Origin: Caprimulgus europaeus
Taxonomy: Eukaryota > Chordata > Aves > Caprimulgiformes > Caprimulgidae
Direction of reading: 5' to 3'
DNA: 64,000 nucleotides
NCBI GenBank assembly: GCA_907165065.1
Contig: OU015540.1
Location: forward strand, 3,208,001 to 3,272,000
Shown here in pieces: positions 18,061-30,235 of the stretch. Position 1 is the first letter of the stretch; the number at the start of each line of letters is the position of its first letter. The notes below the pieces were generated by a model. That model was not told where the DNA came from. It saw only the letters and a list, made by a program, of their open reading frames with translations, and ran no database searches. Both the position numbers and the translations under genes were made by a program.

Positions 18061-18098
18061 GCCGTGGGGCAGCCGTGGGGCAGCCGTGGGGCAGCCAC
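18061..18098. repeat. 12-bp tandem triplet (GCCGTGGGGCA)
   Basis: Three exact copies of a 12-base unit in a CpG-rich stretch just after the homopurine tract. A looser GGTGCCGG/GGTGCCAG series follows at about 18150-18183. Confidence 0.8.
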
Positions 18099-18189
18099 TC
18101 ACCGCCACAGTGACCTTCAGCCAACCCTCCAGCCTCAAAGTGAGCGGTGTGGTGCCGGCGTGGTGCCAGCGCGGTGCCGGCACAAGGCG

Positions 18190-21100
18190 ACAGCCCGGCC
18201 GGGTCTCGGAACGTTCCTGTTTTATTTTCTTACTCATTTTCTGCCTGACGGGTCGGGATCCTTCTTCCTTCCTCCTTGCCTTCCTGCTCTTGGCCTGACT
18301 CACTTTGACTCCAATAACAATTAACCACTCCAATCATCACCACCACCGCTAATACACCCACACACCCTCTCCCACACACCGCTTTGCCCCCTGCCTCAGT
18401 TTCCCCTTGAAGTCAAGACAGAAACCACATCCCTGCAAGGAAAGGGCGGTGGAGCAGAGCAACCAGAGCGATGCCAGCAATCACTGCTGGCGATGGAGCA
18501 CTGCTCTGCAGCTCTCCAGATGCCCCCCTCGGCCATGGCACCCAGAACTGATGCCAGATGATCACTTACAGCGGGGCCCTCCCCATGGAACAACCTCCCA
18601 ACCGCTCGCCCATTGGCACGGCCACCAGACAAGGTGTTTCCTTGAAACTACATAAATAAGATGCTGGTTTGGTACTGGGAGGGAAAGCGAGCACCAGACC
18701 CCCGCAGCACTGCTGGATCCCCCTTTGCTTGGGGAGGAAATCGGGGTGCCCGTGGCATCCTCCTCAGTGATGCTGAGGATGCAGCCGGCTGCAGTCCCAG
18801 CCCCAGGGGGGGTTCACGCTGCTTGCAACAAAAATAAAAGCAAATAAAAAGTCTCCCAAGGATGGGAGAACAAATGGATCCTTGTCCCGGTCCCAGAACA
18901 TGCTGCAGGCAGCTGGGATGGGATCGGGATTGCTCTCCAGCCATGCCTCAGTTTCCCCACCTGTGGGGTGGTCTGGGTTTGTGCATGGTGTTGGTGCTCC
19001 CATCCCCAGCCAGTACTGCCAGACCCAGGAGCACAAGGATGGAGTAGGCTCATGTCCCAGTCCCATGCTGGGGTCCTGGACCTCCTCCCCCTGTGGGTAT
19101 CTCCATCCCCAGCACCTCTGGAGACCCCAGGAGGTGACAGTCACCCTGGGAGGGTCACCCTGGATATTTCCAGCTCTCCCAGCCATGCCACTGGGTCCAT
19201 CCCCTCCGGCTTCGGCGGGTCAGGCTCTGTCCTGGCCACAGCCAGTTTTTCCACCAGGAAAACTTTCAGCAAATTCACGTTGTGGCAGCCAAAACCAGGA
19301 GGCACCAGCTGCCACAGGATGGGCGCTGATGGGTGAAGGACAGACCCTGGCACCTTGCTGTGCCCGTGCCCCTCATACGCTCCCACTCCCTCTCCAGGAG
19401 GTGATGGGGATTTGTCACCGGTGCCTTCATGTCCACACCATGTCCCCTCCCTGCTGGCAGGCACACGGGGAGATTGATGCCCGTGCTTCAGATAAGCATC
19501 ATTAAATATTACCAGTGGTCCCAGTCTCATGGTGGGACCCACAGTTAGTGGGGGGCATCACCCCGTCCCCCTCTTTGCCTTCCCAGAGTCCGGTTTTGTG
19601 GCACCTCCTGCCTTTGCTTTTGGGGCAGCAGCTCCATTGTGCCAAATTGAGACCCAGCCACCACCAGCTCCTCACCGCCGGCACGGCAAACCCCGCCGGT
19701 TACGGTCGCCCCGTGGCTGCCACGCTTCGGCATCTGCTTGCAGACAGGTCTGTCTGCCGGAGATGAATTCGGCTGCACCGCTGCCAGGCTCTGCCCTCTA
19801 AGTCATCTCCCGCCAGCAGCAGACAGCTCGGTAATGAAGCGTAATGCTCCGACACTCCCCTGAGTGACAGTGACCAGCACCGGCTGCATCCGGCGGCTCG
19901 GCACCGCCTCCTCTGCCTGCTGGGGGGTGGGAAAGGGAGGGGAGAAAAATGAGCAGCCCCTTGCCATGAGTGGGGCTGGGGGCTGCGGGGACGTACGTCT
20001 CCCCAACCAGCACGGTGGGAGCTGGTATCTGCCTCTGCTAGGGGATGCTGAGCAGGAATCCCCTGGGAAAAAGGAGGAAAAAAAAAAAGAATAAAAGAAG
20101 GTTGGAAAAAATATATCAAGGTAAAAAAAAGAAAAGGAATAAAAGGAGGTTGAAAAATATAAATTGAGGTTCAATGCTGTGTGATAAATTCTTTCAGTAT
20201 TATACATTTGATTATACATCAGATCCTGAAGACAAATAGTGGGGCAGGTGAACTGGGGAAGCAGATTTCCAAAGGCCTTCTCCTGGTTCCTGGTTATTGA
20301 CTCTGTCAATCACTGCAGGCACAGTCCCAACCCTTCCCACCCGCAAATTCTGCTCCTTTTGTTCCTGCTGAAAAAAAAACCCCAAAACCAAAAACAGGGA
20401 GGGGGGGCAAAAGGGGAGGGGAGAGGAATTTGGAGCAGGGAACTTCCAAAAGGGATGATTAAGGAGTTAATCTGCCTGAAATAGATAAGGAGCTTAGAGC
20501 TGCTGGTATGTGACTGTCCAAGTTTGGATTCAGCGTGTCTTAAACACCGGCTGGAATGTACTTCGATATGACCAAAGTACACGTCCCCCCGAGGAATTAC
20601 CAGGTTGCCAATTAGATTTGCTTCCCAGATTCACTCAAACCTTCACAAGCTTCTTCAGAGCAGGAAAATTGCTGCCTGTCCCTGGGGAGCTGGCGGAGCA
20701 GCCGCTGCTGCCCAGCCCTGCAGCCGACACCGGCACGGCAGAGATGCCGGTGGCACGTGGGCAGTCACCGGGAAGCTGGCACGGCCAGGGCGATGGAGAG
20801 GTGAGGATGCCCACGCCGGGGCATGGAGACACCAAGAATGGCCTGGTGGGTGCTGCTGTGGATTTGGGTGGCTTTGGGTGCTTGGCAATGCAGGTGTGAC
20901 CCTCACTGAGGTCACGGCTTGGCACCGGGGATGCCGGTGTGCTGACTGTGGTCTCACTGGACCAGGCTCTGTGTCCTCCCACCTCCAACCAGGCTCCTGG
21001 TGCTGCCACGCAGCCAAATCCAACCAAACTACCCCAACCAGCTCCACCTGAGCTGGCAGCAGCCAGAGCCATCCCCACCTGTGGGCAGGGGACACAACAC

Positions 21101-21293
21101 AGTGGAGTGGCGATGCCATGCAGGGAAAGTGAATAAGCAACACCAGTGAACGCCTGGCTCCTGGTCCCCATGGCACACCACAAGCACACCATGAGCCTGG
21201 CGCTTGGAGCAGTGAGACCCACTGCCTAATTACCACCAGCACCAGAAAACTAAACACCGTCCTCTGCAAAACATCTCTCTCTCCATTTATGTT
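18190..21293. other. Single-copy intronic sequence
   Basis: No exon or RNA gene recognised. A-rich patches occur at 20075-20150 and 20370-20392. The AT-rich part at 20120-20230 is relatively repeat-free. Reading frames are short and without domain features. Confidence 0.5.
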
Positions 21294-21590
21294 CACAGAA
21301 TCCCAGACTGGTTTGGGTTGGAAGGGACCTTGAAGCTCGTCCAGTTCCAACCCCTCTGCCAGCAGCAGGGACACCTTCCACTAGACCAGGATGCTCAAAG
21401 CCTCATCCAACCTGGCCTTGAACACTTCCAGGGAGGAGCAGCCACAGCTTCTCTGGGCAACCTGGGCCAGTGTCTCACCACCCTCACAGTGAAGAATTTC
21501 TTCCTCACATCTCATCTCCATCTCCCCTCTGCCAGTTTCAAGCCATCGCCCCTTGTTCTGTCACTCCCTGCCCCTATAACAAGTCCTACT
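21294..21590 (-). mobile_element. CR1 LINE 3' fragment, minus orientation, about 300 bp
   Basis: In plus-strand reading the sequence follows the reverse complement of the CR1 3' end: GAATCCCAGACTGGTTTGGG, TTGGAAGGGACCTTGAAG, ACACCTTCCACTAGACCAGG, CTTGAACACTTCCAGGGA, AGAATTTCTTCCTCACATCT and CCCCTTGTTCTGTCACT. The copy is 5'-truncated. It lies in the same orientation as RAI1 and shows moderate divergence, so it is an old insertion. Confidence 0.93.
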
Positions 21591-21599
21591 TTTTAACTA

Positions 21600-24500
21600 T
21601 CCCCTTCCCATCCTCATTATTTACAGTGCTCCATAACATGAAAGTAACGATGTTTGGGGGTTATGTGACCATCACAGAGTAGGACCATAACGGGGGACCC
21701 CACCACCAGCTCCCACACCCCAACATGTAGGTACCAAGCTCCCTTCCTATCCCAGCAGCTCTCTAAATCCATGCTGGGTTCCCAATCCCACGGAAAGGCG
21801 TTGGGAGCAGCAGCGTGTCTCACCGGGCCGGTCTTGGCATCGCCGGAGCAGCGGCGGCGTGATGGAAAGTTGCTGGAACATCAGCTTCAGATGCCGAGTC
21901 CTGGTTACAGTTGCTATGTGAAACATTCAGAGGTGGAATTTACTGTCACAGTTAATAATAGATGAAGGTTTTAGAATTTTTGATGCTTTACATTTTAAGC
22001 CGTTTGATTTATAATGTTTCAGAAAAGGAAGGCGAAGAGGGGGGGAAAGGCAGGAGCTGAACAGCAGCACGTGGTAAACACACCGAGCAGGGACGTGGGT
22101 GGGGGGCTCCATCCATCCCCCTGCCCACGCTGGGGACGTGGGTGAGACCTCCCACCACGGCCATCGGGATGGAGACACCCCACCAAGCACAGGGACCACA
22201 GAGCATCCCTATGGAAAACCAGAGTGCGATTGGGACCAAGCCCCTTAATCACCAGATTGTGCTTAATTTCTCTTTTTTTGTTGTTGTTGTTTTTTTTCCC
22301 CTTAAATCGCTGCATCTCCTCCTGCCCGCGCGCCCCCGCCGCTGTTTTTATTCTGGCGGGTTGCTGGGTTATTTACTTGCTGGCGCTCCTCTCCCCTCTT
22401 GCAGGTGTATTTCAAGTAGGTTCCTTAAATAGCAGCGAGCCGTGTGCCCGCGGCGCTGCGCGCTGGGTCCTGCTGATTAGCAACACGCTGCCAAAAAAAT
22501 CAGAATGGTTTTATTTCCTCGCCCGAGCTGCCGCCGTGTCTGCACAAAGGGGTGCCCGTGGCACATGGGTGCTGCAGCTGGATCCGGGGAGACTGGTGAT
22601 GCTATGTCCAATCCTGGCCTGAGCTCTCCTTCCTGGAAAGCAGCAGTAAGCACAGGTGTCAGTGCCATGTGAAGGATCTCAGTGTCCCTTGGTGTCCTTT
22701 GATGTCCCTTGGTGTCTGCCAATGTCCCTTGATGGGCTCCAAAGCCACCCAATGCTTGAGATGGCTTCAGCTCCAGCACCATGTTGCAGCTTCTCCCAAA
22801 CCTTGGAGCATCCCAACATCCTGCATGTGTGTGTGGAGCATCCCAACATCCCAACTATGTGTGATCAAGAGGATTTAATCCCAGTTCAGCAGGGCTTCGG
22901 GTCCAGCACGAGGTGAGGAGCAGAGGAGGACCCCACGCCTCTGCTACCATTGCTGGGCACACAGTGACATCTTGATAAATTTAGAGAGGGAGTGGATAAA
23001 AGGGGTTTTCCCCTCTGCTCCCCCAAACCAAGAGGGGTGCCGTGGTGCAGAAGGCAGGAGCCGCGTGGCAGTGCTGTCGGGAGGACGAGGGGGCTGGAGA
23101 CGGGATGCTGGAGCATCCCCCATCCAACACTGGAGACATCCCAGCCCTAAACCTCTCCCTGGCTCCTGCCAAGGTCTCGGGTGGGTGCAGGGGCTGCCAA
23201 ACCCCATGAGGTTGCTGGGGCACATTCCCCACCACCGGCCCCTCCAGAGCCCCACCAGGACTGGGGATTCCCGGGGGTCACCTGAATGAGGAGGGTTATT
23301 CCACAAAGATCCGTTACTAACGGGTTTGGGGGGAGGCAGCACCTGCGTGCAGCTGCCTGCTGCCAAAACCAGCACCATGGTGCGCCTGCCTCTCCCATGG
23401 CCATGGGGTCCTTGCTGGATTTGTACCCGTGGCTGAGCTGGTACTGGTGACCTCCAGCTTGGTGGGCTCCCACCCACATCCTGGCAAGATCCCGGTGTCC
23501 CCATGTCTCTGCCCGCTGCCTCTCTGCATTAAAAACTTCTTTCAGGTCCAAAAACGCAACCGCATGGCACGTCTTGGCATGGAAACCATTCAATCCTTCC
23601 CAAAAATCAGCTCCAGGAAAGGAGATTGAGGCCAGTGTGGTTCCAGCATCCCCTGGTACTCATGAGGCCCCTGCTCAAAACACCAAACCCCTGGATGTCC
23701 CCAACCAAAGACACCGCTCCCGCTGGGCACAGGCTCAGCCACCACCACGGCTGCCAACCATCAGCCCCTCGTTACCAGAACCATCTCATTAAAAAACATA
23801 AAAAAGCTTTAAAAACCCAGGACTCCCCCAAGAGTAAATCCACCCCTGCAGAGCCCTGACAAATTCAGTGCATGGGTTCAACCCTGCCACTCCCCCCTTG
23901 ACCCCTCCGGGGACCCCCCGTTAGCGGCGGGTGCCTCGTTAGCCAGTGTCACCGTGCCGGCGATTGGTTGAAACTCGTTTGTGGCGTCAAGCGGTTCTGC
24001 CCCAGACACCTTCGTCCCAGGGCACTGCCACTGGATATTAAGACACGGCACTAAAAATAAGCAACAGCCAAAAATAAGTAAGGAAAACCACAATCCCTGG
24101 CTGCCCCTGCCGGCCTCGTGCAAGCAGAGCCCCTGTCACTGCACACGGGCTGCGGAAGCTCAGCAGGAAAGAGAGGATTTTGCAGAATTTTGTTAAAATC
24201 CCATGTTTTTCCCTTCCCTCCACCTCCATCTCCAGCCTCACTGGAGAGCAAACCCTGCGGTGACACACAGGACTTGGTGACAAATCATCCTGAGCTGGGG
24301 GGTTTCTCTGCACACCGGTGGTTTGGGGCATGGCTATGGCTGGTGCTCAGCCCTGTGATCCCCCCGGGGTGGGAGCAGACCCCTCGCCCACCCCACGCAG
24401 CCCCAGGGCTGGGAGCTTTGGGCGCAGCACCACGTGCCCAGCTGTGGTTTTGCCATTGAAGGATGGATGCATTTGGCCAGCCCAGTGTTAGATGCAATAC

Positions 24501-24705
24501 CCAGGCTGGAGCTCCACAGCAGTGTCCCCATCCTGGCAGCTCCCTGGGGGGGTACCCATCTGAAAACACCCCCTTTTCCTGCTTGCTGCTACCCAGGCAC
24601 GTGAGCACCAGTGTGTCACATCCCATGGGTTGGGAACTGGAAGCATGTCTTCCCTGGGGACACATTTTGCACTGGAGCACCCAGGAAGGGGGCAGACGTG
24701 GGCAA
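21600..24705. other. Single-copy intronic sequence with small tandem patches
   Basis: No gene recognised. Small arrays: TGTCCCTTGGTG-type 15-18-base repeats at 22676-22735, and two copies of a GGAGCATCCCAACATCC unit at 22804-22852. The AT-rich segment at 21935-22020 and the segment at 22420-22545, with AATAGC and GATTAGCAAC motifs, look less repetitive and could be conserved elements. Confidence 0.45.
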
Positions 24706-24709
24706 GAGG

Positions 24710-24866
24710 CTGCCTGCACCCATCCTGCTGCCTGCACCCATCCTGCTGCTTACACCCATCCTGCTGCTCACACCCATCCCGCTGCCTGCACCCATCCCGC
24801 TGCCTGCACCCATCCTGTTGCTCACACCCATCCCGCTGCCTGCACCCATCCCACCGCTCACACCCT
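24710..24866. repeat. 18-bp minisatellite (CTGCCTGCACCCATCCTG)
   Basis: Nearly nine copies with substitutions of CCTGCA to CTCACA or CTTACA and CCTG to CCCG. Because 18 is a multiple of three, it leaves all frames open on both strands, giving artefactual repeats such as Leu-Pro-Ala-Pro-Ile. Confidence 0.95.
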
Positions 24867-25610
24867 GTGGGTTCCCAAACTCCATGCCAGCTCCTGTGGG
24901 GACATCAGAGGGACCATGGAGGACACAGCCTCTGCTATCCCTGGGAGATGACAAGGCAGCTCCAGGCTGGAGGACGGCTCCGTGCCTCCAGCCGAAGGCG
25001 TGCGGCCGGAACGGATGCGTGCACATACCTCTGCCCCGGCGCGGGTGTTTGCTCTTCTCTCCGCGGCTGTGATTGATTAAAGGATCAGGGACATCTGAGA
25101 ATGGAGGCAGCAGCAGCAGCAGCAGAAGCAGCTCCCTTTGGACTTGGAGAGCTTCCTTGCCTGCTGCTTGCTGCTGCCGTTGCCTGTCAGGCAGCTTTTA
25201 ATCAAGGTTTGCTTATATCTGCAAAGGCCTTTCCCAGAGGGATGAAGGGAGGAAAAGAGGGGGGGAGAGTATATTAACATGCCAGCCACCCTCCCTCTCC
25301 CTCTCCTTTGTTTATGGAGAGGGTCAGTGCTTGGAAATGGCTGGTGGGGACAGGGAAAGGCACTTTGGGGGTGCTGGGTGTGTGGTGAGGCTCTCAACGG
25401 GTCTGGGTACCGTGGTGTGGCTGGGGGTAGGAAAGGCATCAGCTCCTGGCTGGGATATGCTTGGTGACAGCAACAGTGCGTGGAGGGAGCAGGAGCTGGT
25501 GGCCAGGGCTCAGTGGCTTCCTCCGGGTGATGGCACGTCCCCATGGGTGCTGTGGTGGGGACACAGGGACCAACCTGGACACCTCCAAATCAGGGACTCA
25601 GCCCAGAGAG

Positions 25611-25679
25611 ACCAACACTGTCCATACACTGAGACCAGCACCATCCATACACTGAGACCAGCACTGTCCATATCCTGGG
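25611..25679. repeat. 23-bp tandem triplet
   Basis: Three copies of ACCARCACYRTCCATACACTGAG-type sequence, the third with ATCCTGGG at its end. Confidence 0.85.
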
Positions 25680-26084
25680 ACCGACCAGGCTGGGGGAGCC
25701 CAGACCCCTCCAGCCGTCCCCCAGCCCTGCAGAGAGTCAGGGTCTCCCATCCTACAGCAGCACCAGGGCTGTGGCTGGGAGCCCTGAGGTGGCCATGTCA
25801 CAACATCCCATCTCCCACAGCACAGGCAATACCAGGGCTGCAGAGACACCAACACCAGCCTCAAACCTGCCCCACAGCACCCCAGGGATGGATTTGCTCC
25901 ACGGCACTGAGATTTCAGCACAGCCAGGCTGGGTGCAGCCCCAGCAGCACCCATCTCACCAACACCACCAGCTCCAGCCACCACCAGAGCCCATGCAGAC
26001 CCATACAAGCAGTGTGGGAGGACGGGTGACCCCCAGCCCCGTGCCCCCACATCGAGTGACGTGTCTGCCTCCGCTGCCACTCGT

Positions 26085-26335
26085 GTGCATCACTGAGACT
26101 CTCCACGTTATCTTATTGCTCAGCTAATGACCTGCTAAAAGTATTATGTGAAAAACCGCGCTCTTAGCCAGCCATTAAACTGGTTAGGACCAGCGGGTCA
26201 TGCTTTATTGCTTTAATAACTGAGTTTATGAAAGGTCGTCTCATAACTGATAACATGCATAATTTTTGTAACTTAATTAATGCTGCTAATATACTGGAGT
26301 CTCCATCAGCTGCTGTTGCAACTGATGTGCAGTGT
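26085..26335. promoter_or_regulatory. Candidate conserved non-coding element, AT-rich
   Basis: A 250-base AT-rich island in GC-rich, C-tract-rich surroundings. Motifs: CAGCTAATGACC, GCCATTAAACTGG, TTTAATAACTGAG, AACTTAATTAATGC and TGCTAATATAC, that is, several homeodomain-type TAAT cores. It has no simple-sequence character and no frame of interest. That composition is typical of developmental enhancers conserved between vertebrates, but conservation itself cannot be seen here. Confidence 0.35.
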
Positions 26336-26748
26336 GCATCCCGAGTGGGGATGGGATGTGTATCCTGGGCCAGGCTCTGCCCCACTGTCCTTGCCAGGTG
26401 GCATCTGTGGTGGGAGCAGGGTGTGAAGCCGTGCTGAAACCCGGCCGTGCCACTTTTCCACATCAGAGCATCCCGTTCAGAAAGGCTGCGGCTGGGAAGG
26501 GGATGCTGCAAGTGGACAGAGGGGAATTGGGACCAGAACCTAGCTCCAGACCCAGTGAGGCTGAAGAAAAGCAATTTCTTTGCTTCCCCCATTCCCAGCT
26601 CCTGCAGCAGCCGAGGGTGGACGCGTCACCTTCCATCAGGGAGAGTTTTGCCCAGGGAAGGACCAAAAGCCTCCATGGGATGAGAGTCACTCCAGCAATC
26701 CCATACATCCCCACCTGGAGTTAAAACTGAGCAAAGGAGCTTTGCCCT

Positions 26749-26823
26749 CGGTGGGGATGTGGGGTTTGCCCTGGGTGGGGATTTGGGGCTGTGCTCTGGG
26801 TGGGGATTCAGGGCTGTTCCCCA
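26749..26823. repeat. 25-bp tandem triplet (GGGTGGGGATTTGGGGCTG)
   Basis: Three degenerate copies, G-rich on the plus strand with several G3-4 runs. Confidence 0.8.
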
Positions 26824-27764
26824 GGAGGGTTTCCCCAAAGAGCCCCAGGACTGACCCTGCTCCTCCCGGCGATGCTGCAGGCAGCCGGGCTGGCACAGGG
26901 CAGGTTCCCGGGTGCTGGGCATCAATCATGACCCTGCAGAGGTAAATGTCACAAAGCTGGTCACCTTTCTTCCCAGCACTGTATTTTTTTCAGGACAACC
27001 TCCTTGACAAGAACACATTTTTCTCATTAAAGGGGGAAAAACAATAAAAAAGCAAACAACTTCTCCCCACCATCCCTAGCGCACACTTGGGGGGCTGAGC
27101 ATCTGTGGGGGGGAGCTGGCAAGGGGAGGCATTTTCCAGGCAGTAAAATCAGACCCTTCCTTTGTACCAAAAAATAAAAAAAAAAAAGAAAAAAAGAAAA
27201 AAAAATGTAAATAGGAGCCCAGGTGCATGCGGTGTGCAAGTCCCTGATATGCTGCCACCAGCAAATCTGGTGAGCTGCGAAACCCCGGCACCGCGCATCC
27301 AGCGCTGCAAATCCGAGCTGCTCCAGCCGCCTGCTTAGTTTTGCAAATTCTTTCCTGCTGGCTGAGAAAAGCCAATATGTCTGCTGCTCCCGCTCCAGCG
27401 CAGTAATTGTTCAGCGCTGGTTATCATCCTGCCAGAAAGGCACGAGCTACCGCTGGGGCACTCTGCTTGCTGTAAATGCAGCTAGATGATTTCCTAGCAA
27501 ATGCAAGTTTTCCAAGGAAGTGGGTGGAATCTGCTTGTCTCTGATTAGACAGCTTGGGTTTTTGTTTTCCTGGTGCTTTAGAAAGAGAGAGAGAGAGAGA
27601 GAGGAAAAAAAAAATAGCATAAAATATGTGGCTTTCCATCCCCTCTGCCCTGAAACACAGGCTCGCACGCATCCCAGCGATGGTCCCCCTGGGACACACA
27701 GCTTTGCCCACACTCTGAGCAATGATCCTGTGGAATGAGGCTATGATCTTTCATCAATCATCGC

Positions 27765-27850
27765 CGAGTGCTTCTCCCTCCCGCGCCCGCTCCCCGCGCC
27801 GTGCCCGCTGCGAGCGTACGGCCCCGCCGCTCCGCTTTCCCTCCTCGGCT
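27765..27850. other. Short CpG-dense patch
   Basis: CCCTCCCGCGCCCGCTCCCC and the bases after it, with about a dozen CpG in 80 bases, followed by CTTCAAAAATTAAAGGG. It could be a small regulatory or first-exon segment; no splice donor that decides the matter was seen on the RAI1 strand. Confidence 0.25.
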
Positions 27851-28274
27851 TCAAAAATTAAAGGGTGTAGGGTTGGTCCCCCCACCCAGTGCCAATGAGG
27901 TCAGGATTCTGTTTGGGACTGGGGGGGGGCACTGGGCAGCCCCTCTGCCCCGTTCTTGGCTCGGCATCACCAAGAGATGCTCCAGATGGGATGCAGGATG
28001 CCAGGGAGCCCTTCTGCAAGGAAAGGCTTGTAGGATCACTGCTCCTAGGCAGGGTGAATCCCAAATCCCAGGGCAGCAGCCCGCCTAACCCAAATACTGT
28101 GAGGGAGGTGGGATCAGGACAAGCCCTGAGGCTGCAGAGAGGCAGGTCTGCCTCCCCGCCCTTGCCAAGGGAGGAAAAATGACTTGAAATTAAGATTTCC
28201 TGATGTTTGGGGGTTTGGAGACCTTGACACCCCCTGTAACCATCTGGCTCTTCCCCTCTCGCGGCAGCTCGCTC

Positions 28275-28490
28275 CCGCGTCCCCGTCTATCCGTGAATAC
28301 CAATTATGGTTTAGGAGAATGTATATCTGAGATGTGCAAATACAAAAGGCAGGAAATAAAAGTCATCTCTTACTGAAGAGGAGAGGTAACCATGACTACC
28401 TGGGACCTCATTTAAAACTGTGCCGGCCGCAGGCTAAAAGGCAACGCTTCCTATTGTTACACACGTTTACGGAAAGCTTTGAAAACCCCG
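28275..28490. promoter_or_regulatory. Candidate conserved non-coding element
   Basis: Complex, non-repetitive sequence with ACCAATTATGG, GATGTGCAAATAC, CTCATTTAAAAC, CCTATTGTTAC (SOX-like core) and GCTTTGAAAA. It is flanked by ordinary GC-rich intron. The label rests on composition and motif content only. Confidence 0.3.
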
Positions 28491-28639
28491 TTTCCCCCCC
28501 AAAACCAGCTGGGAAGTAAGAATGAAAATGAGAATTGGAGAGGGGGGGGAAAGGATGTAGAAGATATTTATTGGTGTTTGTAGGCTGGTTTTGTGTCCCC
28601 CCATGCATGAAAACAGACGGCGAGCTGAAACTTCAAATG

Positions 28640-29980
28640 AGCAACTCGGAGGGAGACGGAGCACCGGCGGCGGCGGCATCGTGGCTCCGATGCCACGTGG
28701 CAGCCGGCCGGGATCCCGCGCGGCAAAGGCAGAGCTGCAGCTCGAGTGCTCAGAGGGAAGCTCACCCCAGGAGGAAGGTGGGGAGCAAACGAGCCAGCCA
28801 AGGGCTCCCGATGCTGCAAGCACCGCCGAGATCTGGAGGGAGCTGGGAGGAGATGGTGGCTCATGGTGCAGGACCCAGCCATGCCGCATTGCTGTGGCTC
28901 ACCGTGTCACGACAAGCACCCGGGCATGCTGTGCCCACCGGCACCCCACGGCTGGTGGGATCTCGGGGGTGTCCCAGGCAGCTGGGGCTCTGCATGACGG
29001 ATCCTGCACCCACAGGAGGGACGCCCAGGAGGTCAGGGGGTGACCGGGAAGCACTAGCTGAACCTCTTCACCAGCCGGGTCCACAGTGCTGCTGCAGACC
29101 CAGGGGACGCTGGCTCGCTGTCCTTGGCCACCTGCAGAGACACCCACCTAACCACAACCTGCCCCATCCATGTCACAGACAGGGAAAGCCATCCTGCTTC
29201 CACCAGCCTGGCCGGGGCCTCACGCTGCTCTTGAGCTCCTGGATACAAGGCCAACGACCAGGCTACTAAATTCTCTGTTTTTTGGTTCAACTTCCCACCC
29301 TAGCAGTGTCCCCTTGCCAAGGTGAAGCGTTGGGAAGCAATCTGTGCCATTGCTCACCCTTTCCTGCCACCCCATGAGCTGCCACCAGGTCCCTGTGTTT
29401 TTGGCGATGGCTTTCCTCATGGTGGACAGGACTGGGATGGCCGCCCTGCATCAACCACAGCCAGTCGCTGGCAGGGAGGGATGTCCCAGAAGGGCCATTA
29501 GCAGGAGCCAGGACCTCTGGAGAAGAGCTGCCACCCCGGTGCATCTGGACCCTTGGGAGATGCCAGCAGTTCCCACCTGGGTGACAGGAGGCTCCTGCTC
29601 CAGGTTTAGCCTGTCTGACATAAGCAGCACGTGAGGAAAATTCACCTCCCTGTTTGCTCCCTATGCCCAAGGGAGTGCCGGAGGGCGCCGTGCCAACTCC
29701 CCAGCGGGATAAAGCCCATTCCCCACTGGAATAAACCTTGTGGTGGGCGATGTGATGGCAGGAGGAGGAACCCCCACCGCCTCGCCGGTGTAAGGATGGG
29801 GTGGGGGCAAGCACACCTTGTCCTCCACACCTTCCCAAACCCCCATCCTATGGAAGAGTCACAAAATGCCTTCCCAGGCTGGAAGGGGCTAGGGAAGAGC
29901 CCTGCAGGGACTGGGTGCACCCAGTGCAGCTGATCGCAGCGGTCACCTTCACCCCCAGCACCCCTGGGTTACTGCCACGT
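28640..29980. other. Single-copy intronic sequence, CpG-rich at its left end
   Basis: The left end (28655-28745) has a short CGG run and about 12 CpG. The remainder is ordinary C/G-rich sequence with no gene, RNA or repeat recognised. Confidence 0.4.
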
Positions 29981-30079
29981 GCTCCCACCGGCAAAGCTCT
30001 CCCCTGCCCGCTGCCGGACCCACACCTAGGACCACACAACGGGGCTGCAGGCAGGAGCCCAAGACAGGAATTATGGTCT

Positions 30080-30235
30080 GTACAAAAGACAATGACAGTG
30101 AATCTTGTTACTGGCTTTTCAGCAAACGTAATTCCTTTTTATTAGAAAATTAAAGGGTATGAAAAGCTTTCCAAGGCTGAAGAGCTGAAATGTGCTTTCA
30201 TAAAATATGCGGCGTCTGATAAAACGGATTTGCTT
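30080..30235. promoter_or_regulatory. Candidate conserved non-coding element
   Basis: AT-rich, non-repetitive stretch with ACAAAAGACAATGACAG, GTAATTCC, TTATTAGAAAATTAAAGG, GAAAAGCTTTCC and ATAAAATATG, set between GC-rich flanks. Conservation is not visible from one sequence. Confidence 0.3.

Noticed and set aside
16849..18324. 491-codon Lys/Arg-rich plus frame and several long Phe/Leu/Ser minus frames
   Set aside because: All are translations of the GAAAA(A)n homopurine tract, open simply because the repeat lacks stops.
24710..24866. Possible short repeat protein from the 18-bp array
   Set aside because: The period is a multiple of three, so frames stay open on both strands. No start, domain or flanking coding signal.
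29845..29890. Weak resemblance to the CR1 3' end (GAGTCACAAAATGCCTTCCC)
   Set aside because: Only a few words resemble CR1, and the diagnostic blocks further along the element are missing. Not separable from chance.
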